64,000 bases of DNA from Streptomyces sp. AA1529 (GCF_000280905.1 NZ_ALAP01000083.1:1-64000); one strand, 5' to 3'. Shown: positions 16,284-25,892, counted from the first letter of the stretch. Numbers and translations are program-made. Notes: generated from the letters alone by a model not told the origin.

Positions 16284-16463
16284 GGGCGCAGCGTACGCGG
16301 GCCGGCCCGGCGGGCGGCGCCGGCTGCGCGGCGATCCGGTCCCGCGCCCGGGAGCGGAACGGGAGGAGGGGAGCGGGGGTGGGGAGCGGCGAACAAACGT
16401 GTGGGCCCGTACCGGAATTCCTGGGAGAATGTTCGGGTCCGTGACAAACTCCTGGAGAGGTGC

Positions 16464-17939
16464 ATGACCAAGACCGGCCCCCAGCAACCGGCCGCCGTAC
16501 CCGCCGACACCCCGCAGCACCGGCACCACCCGCAGCATCCGCAACACCCGCACCCCGCGGCACCGTCCGCGATCGGCGCCCGCACCGTCCGGGAAGCAGC
16601 GTCCGCCACCGCCCCGGCCGCGGCACCCGAAGGCACTGCCCTCGAGGGCACGGCACCCGAGGGCGCGCAGTCCGATCCCCCGGGGTCCGCCTCCACCGGG
16701 TCGGGCACCGCCGCGGCCGCCGCTCCCGAACTGACCCGGCGCCGGCGTGCCGGGCTGCTGCTCACCCTCATCCTCGGCGGGCTGACCGCGCTCCCGCCCC
16801 TCTCCATCGACATGTACCTCCCGGCCCTCCCGGAGGTCAGCGGGGCGCTCCACATCCCCGCCGCCGGCGCGCAGCTCACCCTCACCGCCTGCCTGGTCGG
16901 GCTGGCCGTGGGCCAGCTCGTCGCGGGGCCGATGAGCGACCGCTTCGGCAGGCGCCGCCCGCTGCTGGTCGGCATGGGCTGCTACATCCTGGCGAGCCTC
17001 GCCTGTGCGCTGGCCCCCACCGCCGCCACTCTCACCGGCTTCCGGCTCGCCCAGGGACTCGCGGGCGCCGCCGGGGTGGTGATAGCCCGCGCCGTGGTCC
17101 GCGACCTGTACGACGGGCTGGCCATGGCGCGGTTCTTCTCCACCCTCATGCTGATCTCCGGCACCGCACCGGTCCTCGCCCCCGTCCTGGGCGCCCAGGT
17201 GCTGCGCTTCACCGACTGGCGCGGTGTCTTCTGCATCCTTGCCGGGATCGGTCTGCTGCTCGTCCTCGTCGTGCTGCGCAAGCTGCCCGAGACGCTGCCG
17301 GCCGCCCGCCGGCACAAGGGCGGGCTGCCGGACGCGCTGCGCACCATGCGCGGACTGCTCGCCGACCGGGTCTTCAGCGGGTACCTGCTCGCCTCCAGCC
17401 TCGCGTTCGCGGCGCTGTTCTCCTACGTCGCGGCCTCGCCGTTCGTCGTCCAGGAGATCTACGGCGCCTCGCCGCAGACCTTCAGCCTGCTGTTCATGGT
17501 CAACTCCCTCGGGCTGGTCGCCTTCGGGCAGCTCAACGGGAAGGTCCTGGTCGGCCGGGTGTCCCTGGACCGGGTGCTCGCCTTCGGACTGTGCATGGTC
17601 GGCGCCGCGACCGTGGCGCTGCTGGTGATGACCACCGGCGTGTTCGGGCACGTGGGGCTGGCGCCGCTGGCCACCGCGCTGTGCGTGCTGATGTCCGGGA
17701 TGGGGCTGATCATGCCGAACGCCAACTCCCAGGCCCTGATGCGCACCCCGCACGCGGCGGGCTCGGCCTCGGCGCTGCTGGGCACCTCGCAGTTCCTCGT
17801 CGGCGCCGTCGCCTCCCCGCTGGTCGGCGTGGCGGGCGAGCAGACCGCCGTGCCGATGGCGCTGGTCCAGTTCGGCGCCGTCGCCCTCGCCGCTCTCGCC
17901 TTCGTGGCACTCTGCCGCCCATGGCGCGTACGAGACTGA
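16464..17939 (+). CDS. Bcr/CflA-family drug efflux MFS transporter
   Basis: A 491-residue proton-driven exporter with 12 predicted membrane segments. A ~95-residue histidine-, proline- and alanine-rich cytoplasmic N-terminus precedes TM1 ([17 protein letters not shown]). The family motif [10 protein letters not shown] follows TM1, and MFS motif A appears as [17 protein letters not shown] 16464 has GGAGAGG upstream. The serine hydrolase gene downstream overlaps its 3' end, suggesting one transcript. Likely substrates are small drugs or metabolites, as in Bcr and CflA, but specificity is unknown. Confidence 0.9.
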   Translation: MTKTGPQQPAAVPADTPQHRHHPQHPQHPHPAAPSAIGARTVREAASATAPAAAPEGTALEGTAPEGAQSDPPGSASTGSGTAAAAAPELTRRRRAGLLLTLILGGLTALPPLSIDMYLPALPEVSGALHIPAAGAQLTLTACLVGLAVGQLVAGPMSDRFGRRRPLLVGMGCYILASLACALAPTAATLTGFRLAQGLAGAAGVVIARAVVRDLYDGLAMARFFSTLMLISGTAPVLAPVLGAQVLRFTDWRGVFCILAGIGLLLVLVVLRKLPETLPAARRHKGGLPDALRTMRGLLADRVFSGYLLASSLAFAALFSYVAASPFVVQEIYGASPQTFSLLFMVNSLGLVAFGQLNGKVLVGRVSLDRVLAFGLCMVGAATVALLVMTTGVFGHVGLAPLATALCVLMSGMGLIMPNANSQALMRTPHAAGSASALLGTSQFLVGAVASPLVGVAGEQTAVPMALVQFGAVALAALAFVALCRPWRVRD

Positions 17940-19093
17940 GGAGCGTGGCCTCCCTGGACGGTGCCGAGGCGCGGCGCCGCTTCCGGGAGAAGGCCGGGCT
18001 CGACCACGGACGGCTGGCCGCGCTGGCCGACAGCACCGACGCACTGCCCGCCGCGGGCTGGTGCGCCGGTGCCGTCGTGCTGGCCGGCCGCGGGCCCTGC
18101 GTCGCGCTGGAGCACGCCACCGGCTGGGCGCTGCGGTACGCCGCCTGGGATCCCGCCGCCGGGCTCCCGGTCGAGCTGCCGCGCCAGGAGTGGCTGCCCA
18201 TGCGGGTGGACACGGTCTTCGACCTCGCCTCGCTCACCAAGCTGTTCACCGCCATCGCCGCCCTCCAGCAGATCGAGCGGGGCACGCTCGCACTGGACGC
18301 GCTCGTCGCCGACCACCTCCAGGCGGGCGCCGCGCCGGTCACCGACCACGGCATCACCGTCCGCCAGCTGCTGACCCACACCTCCGGGCTCCGTGCCGAG
18401 CTGCCCTTCTACGAGCACAACACCGCCGAGCACGCGGAGCTGCTGTGGGCCGAGAAGCCGCTGACCGAGCCGGGCTCGACCCACCTGTACTCCGATCTCA
18501 ACCTGCTGCTGCTGGAGAGCGTGCTGTACCAGGTGACGGGCCGGACGCTGGACGTGCTGGTGCGGGAGGGCATCACCACACCGCTCGGGATGCGGCACAC
18601 CCGCTTCAACCCGCCCCGCACCTGGCGCACCCGGATCGCCGCGACCGAGGACATGCGAAGACCCTGGGCCAAGCTCAACCGGGGCCTGGTCCACGGCCGG
18701 GTCCACGACGAGAACGCCTACGCCATGGGCGGGGTGGCCGGGCACGCCGGGCTCTTCTCCACCGCCCGCGACCTCGCGGTCCTGTGCCGCACCCTGCTGT
18801 CGGGCGGCTCCTACGGGCCCGCCCGCATCCTGGCGCCCGCCTCGGTCGCCCAGCTCCTGGAGCCGCCGGGCCTCGGCTTCCGCACCGGCGCCCCCTGGTT
18901 CATGGGCGAGCTCGCCGGGCCCGGCTCCCGGGCCGCCGGGCACACCGGCTTCACCGGGACCAGCCTGGTGCTCGACCCGGTGACGGACACGTTCCTGGTG
19001 CTCCTCGCCAACACCGTCCACCCGGTGCGCCGGCCGCCCGACAGCGCTCCGCGCGCCGCCGCGGCCAGCCTGCTGGCCCGCGCCGTGCGGTGA
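17921..19093 (+). CDS. Serine beta-lactamase-like hydrolase (class C fold)
   Basis: A 390-residue member of the beta-lactamase/transpeptidase-like family that includes esterases and D-aminopeptidases. The active-site SxxK is SLTK in [12 protein letters not shown]. The second motif is YSDLN, and GHTGFTG takes the place of the KTG box. No signal peptide is seen, so it is probably cytoplasmic and more likely an esterase or amidase than a true beta-lactamase. ATG 17921 overlaps the transporter gene by 19 bases. GTG 17945, just after that gene, is an alternative with a GAGGAG that is rather close. Confidence 0.85.
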   Translation: MARTRLRSVASLDGAEARRRFREKAGLDHGRLAALADSTDALPAAGWCAGAVVLAGRGPCVALEHATGWALRYAAWDPAAGLPVELPRQEWLPMRVDTVFDLASLTKLFTAIAALQQIERGTLALDALVADHLQAGAAPVTDHGITVRQLLTHTSGLRAELPFYEHNTAEHAELLWAEKPLTEPGSTHLYSDLNLLLLESVLYQVTGRTLDVLVREGITTPLGMRHTRFNPPRTWRTRIAATEDMRRPWAKLNRGLVHGRVHDENAYAMGGVAGHAGLFSTARDLAVLCRTLLSGGSYGPARILAPASVAQLLEPPGLGFRTGAPWFMGELAGPGSRAAGHTGFTGTSLVLDPVTDTFLVLLANTVHPVRRPPDSAPRAAAASLLARAVR

Positions 19094-19166
19094 GCGCCCC
19101 CGCCGGGCCCCGGCGGCGCCCGGCGCCGCCGGAGCCCGCCGCCGGCGGACTTCCTAGACTGGAGGG

Positions 19167-20168
19167 GTGATCGAGCAAGAACTGCGCGGCGCGCTCGCCG
19201 CAGCGCTGGACGGGCTGCCCGCGCGGCGGGCGTCGGGCGCCGTCGAGCGGCTGATCGCCCACTACCGCGGGGAGACCCCCACCGGCGCGCCCGTGCTGCG
19301 GGACGCCGCCGACGCGGCCGCCTACGCCGCCTACCGGATGCCCGCCACCTTCGCCGCCGCCTCCGCCGCGCTGGCCGAGCTGGCCGACCGCGCCGGGGAC
19401 TGGACGCCCGGCAGCCACCTGGACGTGGGCGGTGGCACGGGCGCCGCGGTGTGGGCGGCCGAGCGCGTGTGGCCGACTGAGCGGGCGGCCCGTGCGACGG
19501 TCGTCGTCGACTGGGCGGAGCCGGCCCTCGCGCTGGGCCGCGGGCTGGCGTCCGGGGTGGCGGCGCTGCGCGGGGCCGAGTGGCGCCGCGGCTCGCTGCG
19601 CGGTGGCGGCGGTACGGCCGGTGGCGGCTTGCCGGAACCGGCGGCCGCCGATCTGGTGACCGTCTCCTACGTGCTGGGGGAGCTCGCCGAGGCGGACCGG
19701 CACGCCGTGGTGGACGCGGCGGCGCGTGCGGCGCGGGGCGCCGTGGTGCTGGTGGAGCCCGGCACCCCGGAGGGCTATCTGCGGATCCGTGCGGCCCGGG
19801 ACGCGCTGCTGGGGGCGGGGCTGCGGGTGCTGGCGCCGTGTCCGCACGACGGGGCCTGCCCGCTGGTGCCCGGCCAGGACTGGTGCCACTTCGCGGTGCG
19901 GGTCGCCCGCTCCTCGCTGCACCGCCGGGTGAAGGGCGGGGAGCTGCCGTACGAGGACGAGAAGTTCAGCTACGTGGCGGCGGTGCGGGAGACGGTGCCG
20001 GGTGCCCCCGCGGGCGCCCGGATCGTCCGCAGGCCGCAGCTCCGCAAGGGGCAGGTGCTGCTGGACCTGTGTGAGGACGGCGGCGCCGTGCACCGCCGTC
20101 CCGTCACCAAGCGGGCGGGCGCCGACTACCGCGCGGCCCGCAAGGCCGCCTGGGGCGACCCGTGGTGA
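19167..20168 (+). CDS. Rsm22-like small-subunit ribosomal RNA methyltransferase
   Basis: A 333-residue protein of the Rsm22/METTL17 family, SAM-dependent methyltransferase-like proteins linked to ribosomal small-subunit assembly. The SAM-binding loop is LDVGGGTGAA. Four cysteines in CPHDGACPL, DWCHF and LDLC match the family's Fe-S cluster ligands. SYVLGEL is the family's post-I motif. GTG 19167 follows GGAGG. It stands alone, convergent with ddaH. Whether bacterial members methylate RNA is not settled. Confidence 0.88.
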   Translation: MIEQELRGALAAALDGLPARRASGAVERLIAHYRGETPTGAPVLRDAADAAAYAAYRMPATFAAASAALAELADRAGDWTPGSHLDVGGGTGAAVWAAERVWPTERAARATVVVDWAEPALALGRGLASGVAALRGAEWRRGSLRGGGGTAGGGLPEPAAADLVTVSYVLGELAEADRHAVVDAAARAARGAVVLVEPGTPEGYLRIRAARDALLGAGLRVLAPCPHDGACPLVPGQDWCHFAVRVARSSLHRRVKGGELPYEDEKFSYVAAVRETVPGAPAGARIVRRPQLRKGQVLLDLCEDGGAVHRRPVTKRAGADYRAARKAAWGDPW

Positions 20169-20185
20169 CCGCGCGGCACGGTTCC

Positions 20186-20200
20186 GCGGCCCGGGGCCGC
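20186..20200. terminator. Small hairpin between convergent genes
   Basis: gcggcc-cgg-ggccgc, a perfect 6-bp stem with a 3-nt loop, lies between the ends of the Rsm22-like gene and ddaH. It is a candidate bidirectional terminator. The stem is short and has no U run. Confidence 0.35.
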
Positions 20201-20219
20201 TCAGCAGGCCCGGAGCCGG

Positions 20220-21026
20220 TCAGGACCGCAGTTCGGCGGTGACGCACTTGACGCTGCCGCCGCCCTTCAGCAGTTCGGTCAGGTCCACCGGCACGGGCTC
20301 GTAGCCGCGGTCCCGCAGGGGCGCGAAGAGGCCGGTGGCGGCCTCGGGCAGGAAGACGTGCCGCCCGTCGCTGACGGCGTTGAGGCCGAGGGCGAGCGCG
20401 TCGGGCTCCTCGGCGAGCAGCGCGTCGGGGAACAGCCGCGCGAGCACGGCCCGGCTGCCGGGGGAGAAGGCCGCGGGGTGGTACATCACGTCCTCCGCCT
20501 CGGGGTCCAGTACGCACAGCGCGGTGTCGAGGTGGTAGTAGCGCGGGTCCACCAGGTCGAGGCCGATGACCGGGCGCCCGAAGAACTCCTGGGCCTCGCC
20601 GTGGGAGAGCGGACTGCTGCGGAAGCCGCGCCCGGCCAGCAGCCAGGAGGCGGTGACGGCGAAGTCGCCCTCGCCCTCGTTGATGTGCGTGGGTTCGGTC
20701 ACGTCGCCGAAGCCGTGCGCGCGGTACCAGTCGCGGTGTGCGGCCGCCTCCCCGGCGCGTTCGGGGTGCGCGAACCGGGCGCCGAGCACGCGGCCGTCGA
20801 CGACGGTCGCACCGTTGGCGGCGTACACCATGTCGGGCAGCTCCGGTACCGGGTCGAGGAGTTCGACGGTGTGCCCGAGGGCGCGGTAGCGGTCGCGCAG
20901 CGCCTCCCACTGGGCGAGCGCGAGGGGCAGGTCCACGGGCTTGCCGGGGTCCATCCAGGGGTTGATGGAGTAGGTGACGCGGAAGTGGGACGGAGGACAC
21001 ATCAGATAGCGACGGGTTGCGTACAT
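20220..21026 (-). CDS. ddaH: N(G),N(G)-dimethylarginine dimethylaminohydrolase
   Basis: Hydrolyses methylated arginine to citrulline and a methylamine. It is 268 residues of the amidinotransferase/pentein fold. NPWMDPGKPVD near the N-terminus, the conserved EGEGDFAV, the catalytic His in YYHLDTALCVL and the catalytic Cys in GGSVKCVTAEL are all present. ATG 21026 has GAGGAG eight bases upstream. That ribosome site is the 3' arm of a perfect 10-bp inverted repeat with the upstream leader, and a 21-codon leader ORF overlaps the start. Translation may therefore be controlled. Confidence 0.88.
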   Translation of the reverse strand: MYATRRYLMCPPSHFRVTYSINPWMDPGKPVDLPLALAQWEALRDRYRALGHTVELLDPVPELPDMVYAANGATVVDGRVLGARFAHPERAGEAAAHRDWYRAHGFGDVTEPTHINEGEGDFAVTASWLLAGRGFRSSPLSHGEAQEFFGRPVIGLDLVDPRYYHLDTALCVLDPEAEDVMYHPAAFSPGSRAVLARLFPDALLAEEPDALALGLNAVSDGRHVFLPEAATGLFAPLRDRGYEPVPVDLTELLKGGGSVKCVTAELRS

Positions 21027-21087
21027 CTCAGGCTCCTCGGGGAACGTGCGTGATGCGGTGCGCCCATGGTGCTCCCTGAGGAGCCTG
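21002..21087 (-). promoter_or_regulatory. ddaH leader: RBS-sequestering repeat and leader ORF
   Basis: On the minus strand CAGGCTCCTC (21087-21078) is exactly complementary to GAGGAGCCTG (21038-21029), which contains the ddaH ribosome site. Between the arms an ATG at 21067, with GGGAG before it, opens a 21-codon frame that ends at 21002 inside ddaH. The peptide has three Arg codons in a row of eight residues (CGT, AGG, AGA). The last two are rare in high-GC genomes. Translation of the leader would run through the hairpin. A link to arginine-type sensing is inference. Confidence 0.45.
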
Positions 21088-21235
21088 TTCGTGTGGATTG
21101 CCGGTCAAGTACGTGTGAGTGCCCGGCGGCGGGCGGGTCACCTGCGGGACTCCCGGAGCCTGCACGGCAGTTCGCGCTGCTGCGCCGACGGGTCGTCCCC
21201 GCCCGCGGGAGCCCCTGCGCCGCCGCCTCCTGTCA

Positions 21236-21266
21236 AGACGGTTCGTCTCGAATCGCTGCTAGATTC
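21236..21266 (+). promoter_or_regulatory. Putative TetR operator and promoter
   Basis: AGACG-GTT-CGTCT (21236-21248) is a perfect palindrome just upstream of the TetR start. A second inverted repeat, gaatc at 21250-21254 and gattc at 21262-21266, follows. TAGATT at 21260-21265 could be a -10 hexamer. That places transcription close to the ATG and suggests a short or absent leader. Autoregulation by the adjacent TetR protein is inferred. Confidence 0.45.
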
Positions 21267-21271
21267 GGTGC

Positions 21272-21886
21272 ATGCCCTCCCCGACCCCGAGGAATCCCGG
21301 CGTCTCCCGCCGCAGCGCGCACTCCCGCACCGCGATCCTGCGGGCCAGTGTCGAACTGGTCGGCGAGGTCGGGTATCCCAGGCTGACCATCGAGGCGATC
21401 GCGGCGCGGGCCGGAGTCGGCAAGCAGACCATCTACCGCTGGTGGCCCTCCAAGGCGGCCGTGCTGCTGGAGGCGTTCACCGACCTGGTCCACACCGAGG
21501 AACACGGCGGCCTCCCCGACACCGGAGACCTCGAGGCCGACCTCAAGTCGGTGCTGCGGGCCACCGCGGACGAGTTCTCCGACGCCGGGTTCGAGGCGCC
21601 CTACCGCGCACTGGCCGTCGCCTCGGCCGCCGATCCGGAGCTGGCCGAGCAGTTCGCCGCCCGGCTCCAGGACCCCGGCCGGGAGCTGTACGCGGAGCGG
21701 TTGCGCGCCGCGCAGCGTGCCGGGCAGATCGACCCCGACGTGGATCCCGGCCTCGCCGTCGAGCTGCTGCTCGGCCCCTTCCAGCAGCGCTGGCTCAACC
21801 GCACCGGCCCGCTGACCCACGAGTTCACCGACGGGCTGGTCGAACTGGTCCTGCGGGCGCTCACCCCGCGGCCCGCGGCGGACTGA
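21272..21886 (+). CDS. TetR/AcrR-family transcriptional regulator
   Basis: A 204-residue repressor. The helix-turn-helix lies at about 35-60 (LTIEAIAARAGVGKQTIYRWWPSK), preceded by RTAILRASVELVGEVGYP. The C-terminal domain matches the group with a TetR_C_16-like helical ligand pocket; its ligand is unknown. ATG 21272 has no good ribosome site, in line with a very short leader. It is divergent from ddaH and convergent with the glycerophosphodiesterase, so ddaH or itself are the nearest candidate targets. Confidence 0.9.
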   Translation: MPSPTPRNPGVSRRSAHSRTAILRASVELVGEVGYPRLTIEAIAARAGVGKQTIYRWWPSKAAVLLEAFTDLVHTEEHGGLPDTGDLEADLKSVLRATADEFSDAGFEAPYRALAVASAADPELAEQFAARLQDPGRELYAERLRAAQRAGQIDPDVDPGLAVELLLGPFQQRWLNRTGPLTHEFTDGLVELVLRALTPRPAAD

Positions 21887-21975
21887 ACCCCGCGCCGCGC
21901 CGGGGACCGCACGGCGCACGGAACTCCCGCCGCCGGTCTCCCGCCGCCGGTCTCCCGGCTCGGCACCCGCCGCCG

Positions 21976-22857
21976 CTACGGCTCCACCCCGGTGGGCGCC
22001 AGGCTGCCCGGCCGGTCGGTGACGATGCCTTCGCAGCCCAGCCGCAGCATCCGGTCCCGGGCCGCGCGGGTGTTGACCGTGTGCGACCACACGTAGCCGA
22101 TCCCCGAGCGCACGGCCCTGCGCACGTCCCCGGCCGCGGCCCGGTGGTCGATGCTGAGCATCGTCACATAGTCCTTCCAGCGCTCGGGGCGGTCGCCGGC
22201 CGCCTGGCGTGCCGAGCGCCACACCGCCGTCAGCAGCCCCTCCTCGTGCGCGGCGGCGGCCACCCGCGGATCGTTGGACTCCACCAGCACCGAGCGGGTC
22301 AGATGCCGCTCGCGGATCAGCCGGGCGAGCCGCGGCAGCCCCTCGGGGTCCTTCAGCTCCAGCATCAGCAGGATGTCCCCGCCGAACCGGTCGAGGATCT
22401 CGCGCGCGGCCGGCGGACGCTCCGGCCGCCACTGCCCCGGCAGGCTGCTCTTCGGGGTCAGGCGCACCTTCTGCCACGCCTTCCAGTCGAGTGCGCCGAC
22501 CCTGCCGTGCTGGTCCGTGGTGCGGTCCAGGGTGTCGTCGTGCATCGCCACCAGCGTGCCGTCGCGCAGTCGGCGGATGTCGGCGTCCAGGACGTGTGCG
22601 TAGCCGCGCCGCCGGGTCGCGGTCATCCCCTGCATGCTGTTCTCCGGGACCTCCAGGGCGCCGCCGCGGTGTGCCGTGACGGTGGTGCCGGACAGCCGGG
22701 AGAGCCGCGGTGCCACCGTGCGGCCGACCCCCTGCTCGGGGGCCGAGGGACCGCTGCGGCCGGCGGGCGCGGCCGAGGCGGCCGGTGCGGCCGGTACCGC
22801 GACGAGAGCCAGGGTGAACAACGAGACCATCGGTGCAAGAGCCGCCTTTGTCGCCAT
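21976..22857 (-). CDS. Secreted glycerophosphodiester phosphodiesterase
   Basis: Cleaves glycerophosphodiesters to glycerol-3-phosphate and an alcohol. It is 293 residues. A signal peptide covers about residues 1-29 (hydrophobic VSLFTLALVAVPAAPAASAA). The GDPD barrel begins VTAHRGGALEVPENS, with metal ligands in DADIRRL and HDDTLDRTTD and an acidic strand LLMLELKD. GIVTDRPG closes the domain. It probably acts outside the membrane on phospholipid or teichoic-acid breakdown products. It is convergent with the TetR gene. Confidence 0.92.
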   Translation of the reverse strand: MATKAALAPMVSLFTLALVAVPAAPAASAAPAGRSGPSAPEQGVGRTVAPRLSRLSGTTVTAHRGGALEVPENSMQGMTATRRRGYAHVLDADIRRLRDGTLVAMHDDTLDRTTDQHGRVGALDWKAWQKVRLTPKSSLPGQWRPERPPAAREILDRFGGDILLMLELKDPEGLPRLARLIRERHLTRSVLVESNDPRVAAAAHEEGLLTAVWRSARQAAGDRPERWKDYVTMLSIDHRAAAGDVRRAVRSGIGYVWSHTVNTRAARDRMLRLGCEGIVTDRPGSLAPTGVEP

Positions 22858-23058
22858 GATCCCAAACTAGGGGCGAAGCGGGCGGACCGCCGGGCAGCGC
22901 GTCCGGCCGGGTGGCGTCCCGACCCCGGCTGCCGCGGCCGCCGCCGGGAGGAGCAGGATGGCGGGGGGACGTCGGCGATCCGTGGAATCCGCCGCAGCGC
23001 GCCGCGGGGCTGCGTACCCTCGGAGTTCATGGTTCCCGGTCGCGGAGTGAGGCGGTAG

Positions 23059-23889
23059 ATGGAACGCGAGAGCAGGATCGCCCGATGGCTGCGCCGCCGG
23101 GCCGGGCACGGCACGACCGAGCCGTCCGGCACCGGCTCCCCGGCGCAGGGCCGCGGCGCGGGGGGACGGCGCTGGGGCGGCCGCGGAAACCGGCCGGCCG
23201 CCGCGGCGGAAGCGGCCCGGGACCGCGAAACGCTCCTGCTCGCGGCCGCCGGGGCCGGGTTCCCGCTGGCCCCCGCCGCTCACCCGTCCGGGTACGGCTG
23301 CTCCTGTGTGCGGATCGGCTGTCCGACGCCCGGCAGGCACCCCGTCTCCTTCGCCTGGCAGACCCAGGCCACCACCGACCGCGCCCAGGTCGAACGCTGG
23401 CTGCGGGCCGAACCGGAGGCCAACTTCATCACCGCCACCGGCCGCGCCCACGATGTGCTGGACGTCCCGGCCGAGGCGGGGTACGCGGCGCTGGCCGTGC
23501 TGGAGGAACGGGAGCGGGCGGCGGGCCCCGGCGCCGAACCGGAGCTGGGACCGGTGGCGCTGCACGGCGGCGACCGGATGCTCTTCTTCACCAAGACCCG
23601 GGGCACCCCCGAGGACGAGGACGAGTGGTGGCCCTGCGAGCTGGACAGCCACCCCGAGACGATGGAGGAACACCCCGGACTGCGCTGGCACTGCCGGGGC
23701 AGCTATGTGCTGCTGCCGCCCTCGCGGCTGCCCGACACGGCCGAAGGCGTCCACTGGCTGCGCCCCCCGCAGGAGGGGGACGCGCTCCCCGAGCCCCTCG
23801 CCCTGCTGGAGACCCTCACCGACGCCTGCGCGGAGTACGCCGTGACGGTGGAGGGTCTGGAGCAGCACACCCCCTGGCCGGTGCGCTGA
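23059..23889 (+). CDS. Bifunctional primase/polymerase (prim-pol)-like protein
   Basis: A 276-residue chromosomal protein of the type annotated as bifunctional DNA primase/polymerase in streptomycetes. After a basic N-terminus, GFPLAPAAHPSGYGC, the cysteine cluster CSCVRIGCPTPGRHP and WQTQATTDRAQVERWL follow the Prim-Pol pattern. The catalytic acidic motif is unclear: DVLDVPAEAG may hold it. FFTKTRGT and LPPSRL are also family-like. It has no helicase domain. It stands alone, so its role in replication or repair is unknown, and catalytic activity is not assured. Confidence 0.75.
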   Translation: MERESRIARWLRRRAGHGTTEPSGTGSPAQGRGAGGRRWGGRGNRPAAAAEAARDRETLLLAAAGAGFPLAPAAHPSGYGCSCVRIGCPTPGRHPVSFAWQTQATTDRAQVERWLRAEPEANFITATGRAHDVLDVPAEAGYAALAVLEERERAAGPGAEPELGPVALHGGDRMLFFTKTRGTPEDEDEWWPCELDSHPETMEEHPGLRWHCRGSYVLLPPSRLPDTAEGVHWLRPPQEGDALPEPLALLETLTDACAEYAVTVEGLEQHTPWPVR

Positions 23890-24012
23890 GGTCCGGCGCC
23901 GACCGCCACCGGGCGGCACCCCGTTCCGGCCGGTGGCCCCGCGGCTCCGCGGCCCGGTGTGGTGCGCATGCCGCACCCGGGCCGGGGGCGGCCCCGGTCC
24001 GGCGGTGCGGGC

Positions 24013-25032
24013 TCACTCGCCGCGCGCGGCGGTCAGCCCTTCGATGCGGCTCAGGAAGTCGACCTTGCCGCCGGAGCCGTCGCCGGACTTCCCCCGCGCC
24101 TGCTCGGCCGGAACGGTGACGGCCTGCTCCGAGACCCGCACGAAGGTCACCGACTGCTTCGGCGTGCCCGACATCATCGCCTTCACCAGCGGGTCCTTGA
24201 TCTGCGGTTTGTATCCCCGCGGCAGCGTCTGCTTGTGGTGGTGCAGGGTGGTGAAGAAAACCAGTGCCCCGCCGTCCTTCGTGCGCAGCCCGAACGGCGC
24301 GTACTGCGGCGGCTGCGCGGCCCGGTCGGCGAACTCGTTGCGCACGTTCTCCTGCTTGAGTGCCTTCTTCCGCTTCTCGCGCAGCGCGGTCGTGTGCCGC
24401 CCGGCGGCGAAGTCGTCGCCCGCGCCCTCCTGCAGATAGCGGGTGTAGCGCTTGCTCAGTTCGTCCGGCGGGACGGTCAGCCCGGAGCCGCCGCCGACCG
24501 GCACTGCCTTCACCCGGCCGTGTTCGTCCCGCGCGAAGCGGGGGATCCGATCGGGTGCCACGACCGAGAGGTAGGACGCTTTCCACGGCCCGTCGGCCCG
24601 CTGGCGCTGGAAGACGAAGAGCCAGCGGCCCTGCCCCTTGCGGTTGCTGCGCGAGTCGGTGACGAAGAACTTCGGCCAGCCCGCCTGTTCGGGGATCAGA
24701 TAGCGGGTGTCGGTCAGCTTCAGCGGCTGGTAGTCCGGGTTCCCCTTCGGGCGGACCTCCTTGCGGGACTTGAGGCCCGCCTGGTCGATGGCGCCGAGGG
24801 CGCCCGTCTCGATCCGGGCGTTCAACCCGGCGTCGTAGGCGGTGTTGGCGCGGTTGTTCTTCGCCACGAAGGTCTTGAGCACCTTCGCCGCCTCGGCTTG
24901 GCTCAGCGCGGGGACCACGGCGCTCTCGCCGTGCACGGTCACACAGCCCGTGAGCGAGGCGAGCAGTGCTCCGGTCGTCACGGCCGCTGCCAGCGGTATG
25001 CGCGGGGGCTTGCCAGCCCTCAACCCCTTCAC
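24013..25032 (-). CDS. Secreted lipoprotein of unknown function
   Basis: A 339-residue protein from GTG 25032, with GGGAGGGTGG upstream. The lipobox LLASLTGC places the lipidated Cys near residue 24, so it is anchored to the outer face of the membrane. No enzymatic domain is recognised. The mature part has WLFVFQRQRADGPWKASYLSV and repeated Lys-rich helices (REKRKKALKQEN), and its fold looks like an NTF2-like secreted family. The open frame upstream of the GTG is not coding. It is divergent from the CDP-alcohol phosphotransferase, with 110 bp between the starts. Confidence 0.8.
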   Translation of the reverse strand: MKGLRAGKPPRIPLAAAVTTGALLASLTGCVTVHGESAVVPALSQAEAAKVLKTFVAKNNRANTAYDAGLNARIETGALGAIDQAGLKSRKEVRPKGNPDYQPLKLTDTRYLIPEQAGWPKFFVTDSRSNRKGQGRWLFVFQRQRADGPWKASYLSVVAPDRIPRFARDEHGRVKAVPVGGGSGLTVPPDELSKRYTRYLQEGAGDDFAAGRHTTALREKRKKALKQENVRNEFADRAAQPPQYAPFGLRTKDGGALVFFTTLHHHKQTLPRGYKPQIKDPLVKAMMSGTPKQSVTFVRVSEQAVTVPAEQARGKSGDGSGGKVDFLSRIEGLTAARGE

Positions 25033-25142
25033 CTGTTCCCACCCTCCCGGTGCTGTCGGCGAAGGCACCCTACCCTGCGGGGTCTGGCATGCCGCGCGGT
25101 GCCTGGCCCAGTATGCGCGGCAGGACGACCGAGGGGGCGTAC

Positions 25143-25892
25143 ATGGTCCAGGCCACGGAGGCCGACGCATTCGGTACGGCGCTGCGCCGGTTACAGGGCG
25201 CGCAGAAGACGGCCAAGGGGGTCTCGCTCTATTCGCGGTACCTCAACCGGCCGCTCGGCGGGGTCTTCGCGGCCGCCGCGTACCGCGCCGGACTCGGCCC
25301 GAACCAGGTGACCCTGCTGAGCGCGGGGTGCAGCTTCGCCGGGGTGGCGGGCGTGGCGCTGGTGCGGCCGTCCTGGGCGCTGGGCGCGGCCGTGTGGGCC
25401 GCGCTCTTCGTCGGCTTCGCGCTGGACTCCGCCGACGGGCAGCTCGCCCGGCTGCGGGGCGGCGGCAGCCCGGCGGGGGAGTGGCTGGACCACGTGGTGG
25501 ACTGCGCCAAGATCACCGGGCTGCACTCGGCCGTGCTGATCTCCTTCTACCGCTTCGCGGAACTGCCGCACCCGAGCTGGCTGCTGCTGCCGCTGGGCTT
25601 CCAGCTGGTGGCGGTGCTGATCTTCTTCGGCGGGCTGCTCACCGACAAGCTCCGGCCCCGGCCGGACCGTCGTGCTGCCGCGCCGCCGCCGGACGCCGCG
25701 CCGCCCTCGACGCTGCGGGCCGTGGCGCTGCTCCCGGTGGACCACGGGGTGTTCTGCGCCGTCTTCCTGCTGCTCGGCGCCCCGGGGCTGTTCCGCGCCG
25801 GGTACGCCGCCCTGTTCGCCTGCTATGCGCTCTTCCTCGCCGCGTTCGCGGTCAAATGGTTCCGGGAGCTGTCCGCCCCGCCTCCGGGGTGA
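25143..25892 (+). CDS. CDP-alcohol phosphatidyltransferase family protein
   Basis: A 249-residue integral membrane enzyme that transfers a phospho-group from a CDP-activated donor to an alcohol. The signature D-x2-DG-x2-AR-x8-G-x3-D-x3-D appears as DSADGQLARLRGG and then GEWLDHVVD. About six membrane helices are predicted. ATG 25143 follows GAGGGGG. A TTA codon at 25191-25193 makes translation dependent on the rare bldA tRNA if this is a streptomycete. Its 3' end overlaps the convergent cytidylyltransferase by 41 bases. Together they suggest a CDP-linked polyol or lipid step in the surface-polymer island. Confidence 0.88.
   Translation: MVQATEADAFGTALRRLQGAQKTAKGVSLYSRYLNRPLGGVFAAAAYRAGLGPNQVTLLSAGCSFAGVAGVALVRPSWALGAAVWAALFVGFALDSADGQLARLRGGGSPAGEWLDHVVDCAKITGLHSAVLISFYRFAELPHPSWLLLPLGFQLVAVLIFFGGLLTDKLRPRPDRRAAAPPPDAAPPSTLRAVALLPVDHGVFCAVFLLLGAPGLFRAGYAALFACYALFLAAFAVKWFRELSAPPPG

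Noticed and set aside
13869-16463. Upstream extension of the Bcr/CflA transporter frame
   Set aside because: The true ATG at 16464 has a ribosome site. The upstream part is antisense to two other genes.
17921-19093. Antibiotic-resistance beta-lactamase
   Set aside because: The motifs fit the esterase-like part of the family, and no signal peptide exists.
23961-23977. GGTGCG/CGCACC hairpin between prim-pol and lipoprotein genes
   Set aside because: The stem is only six bases and GC-rich DNA gives many such pairs.
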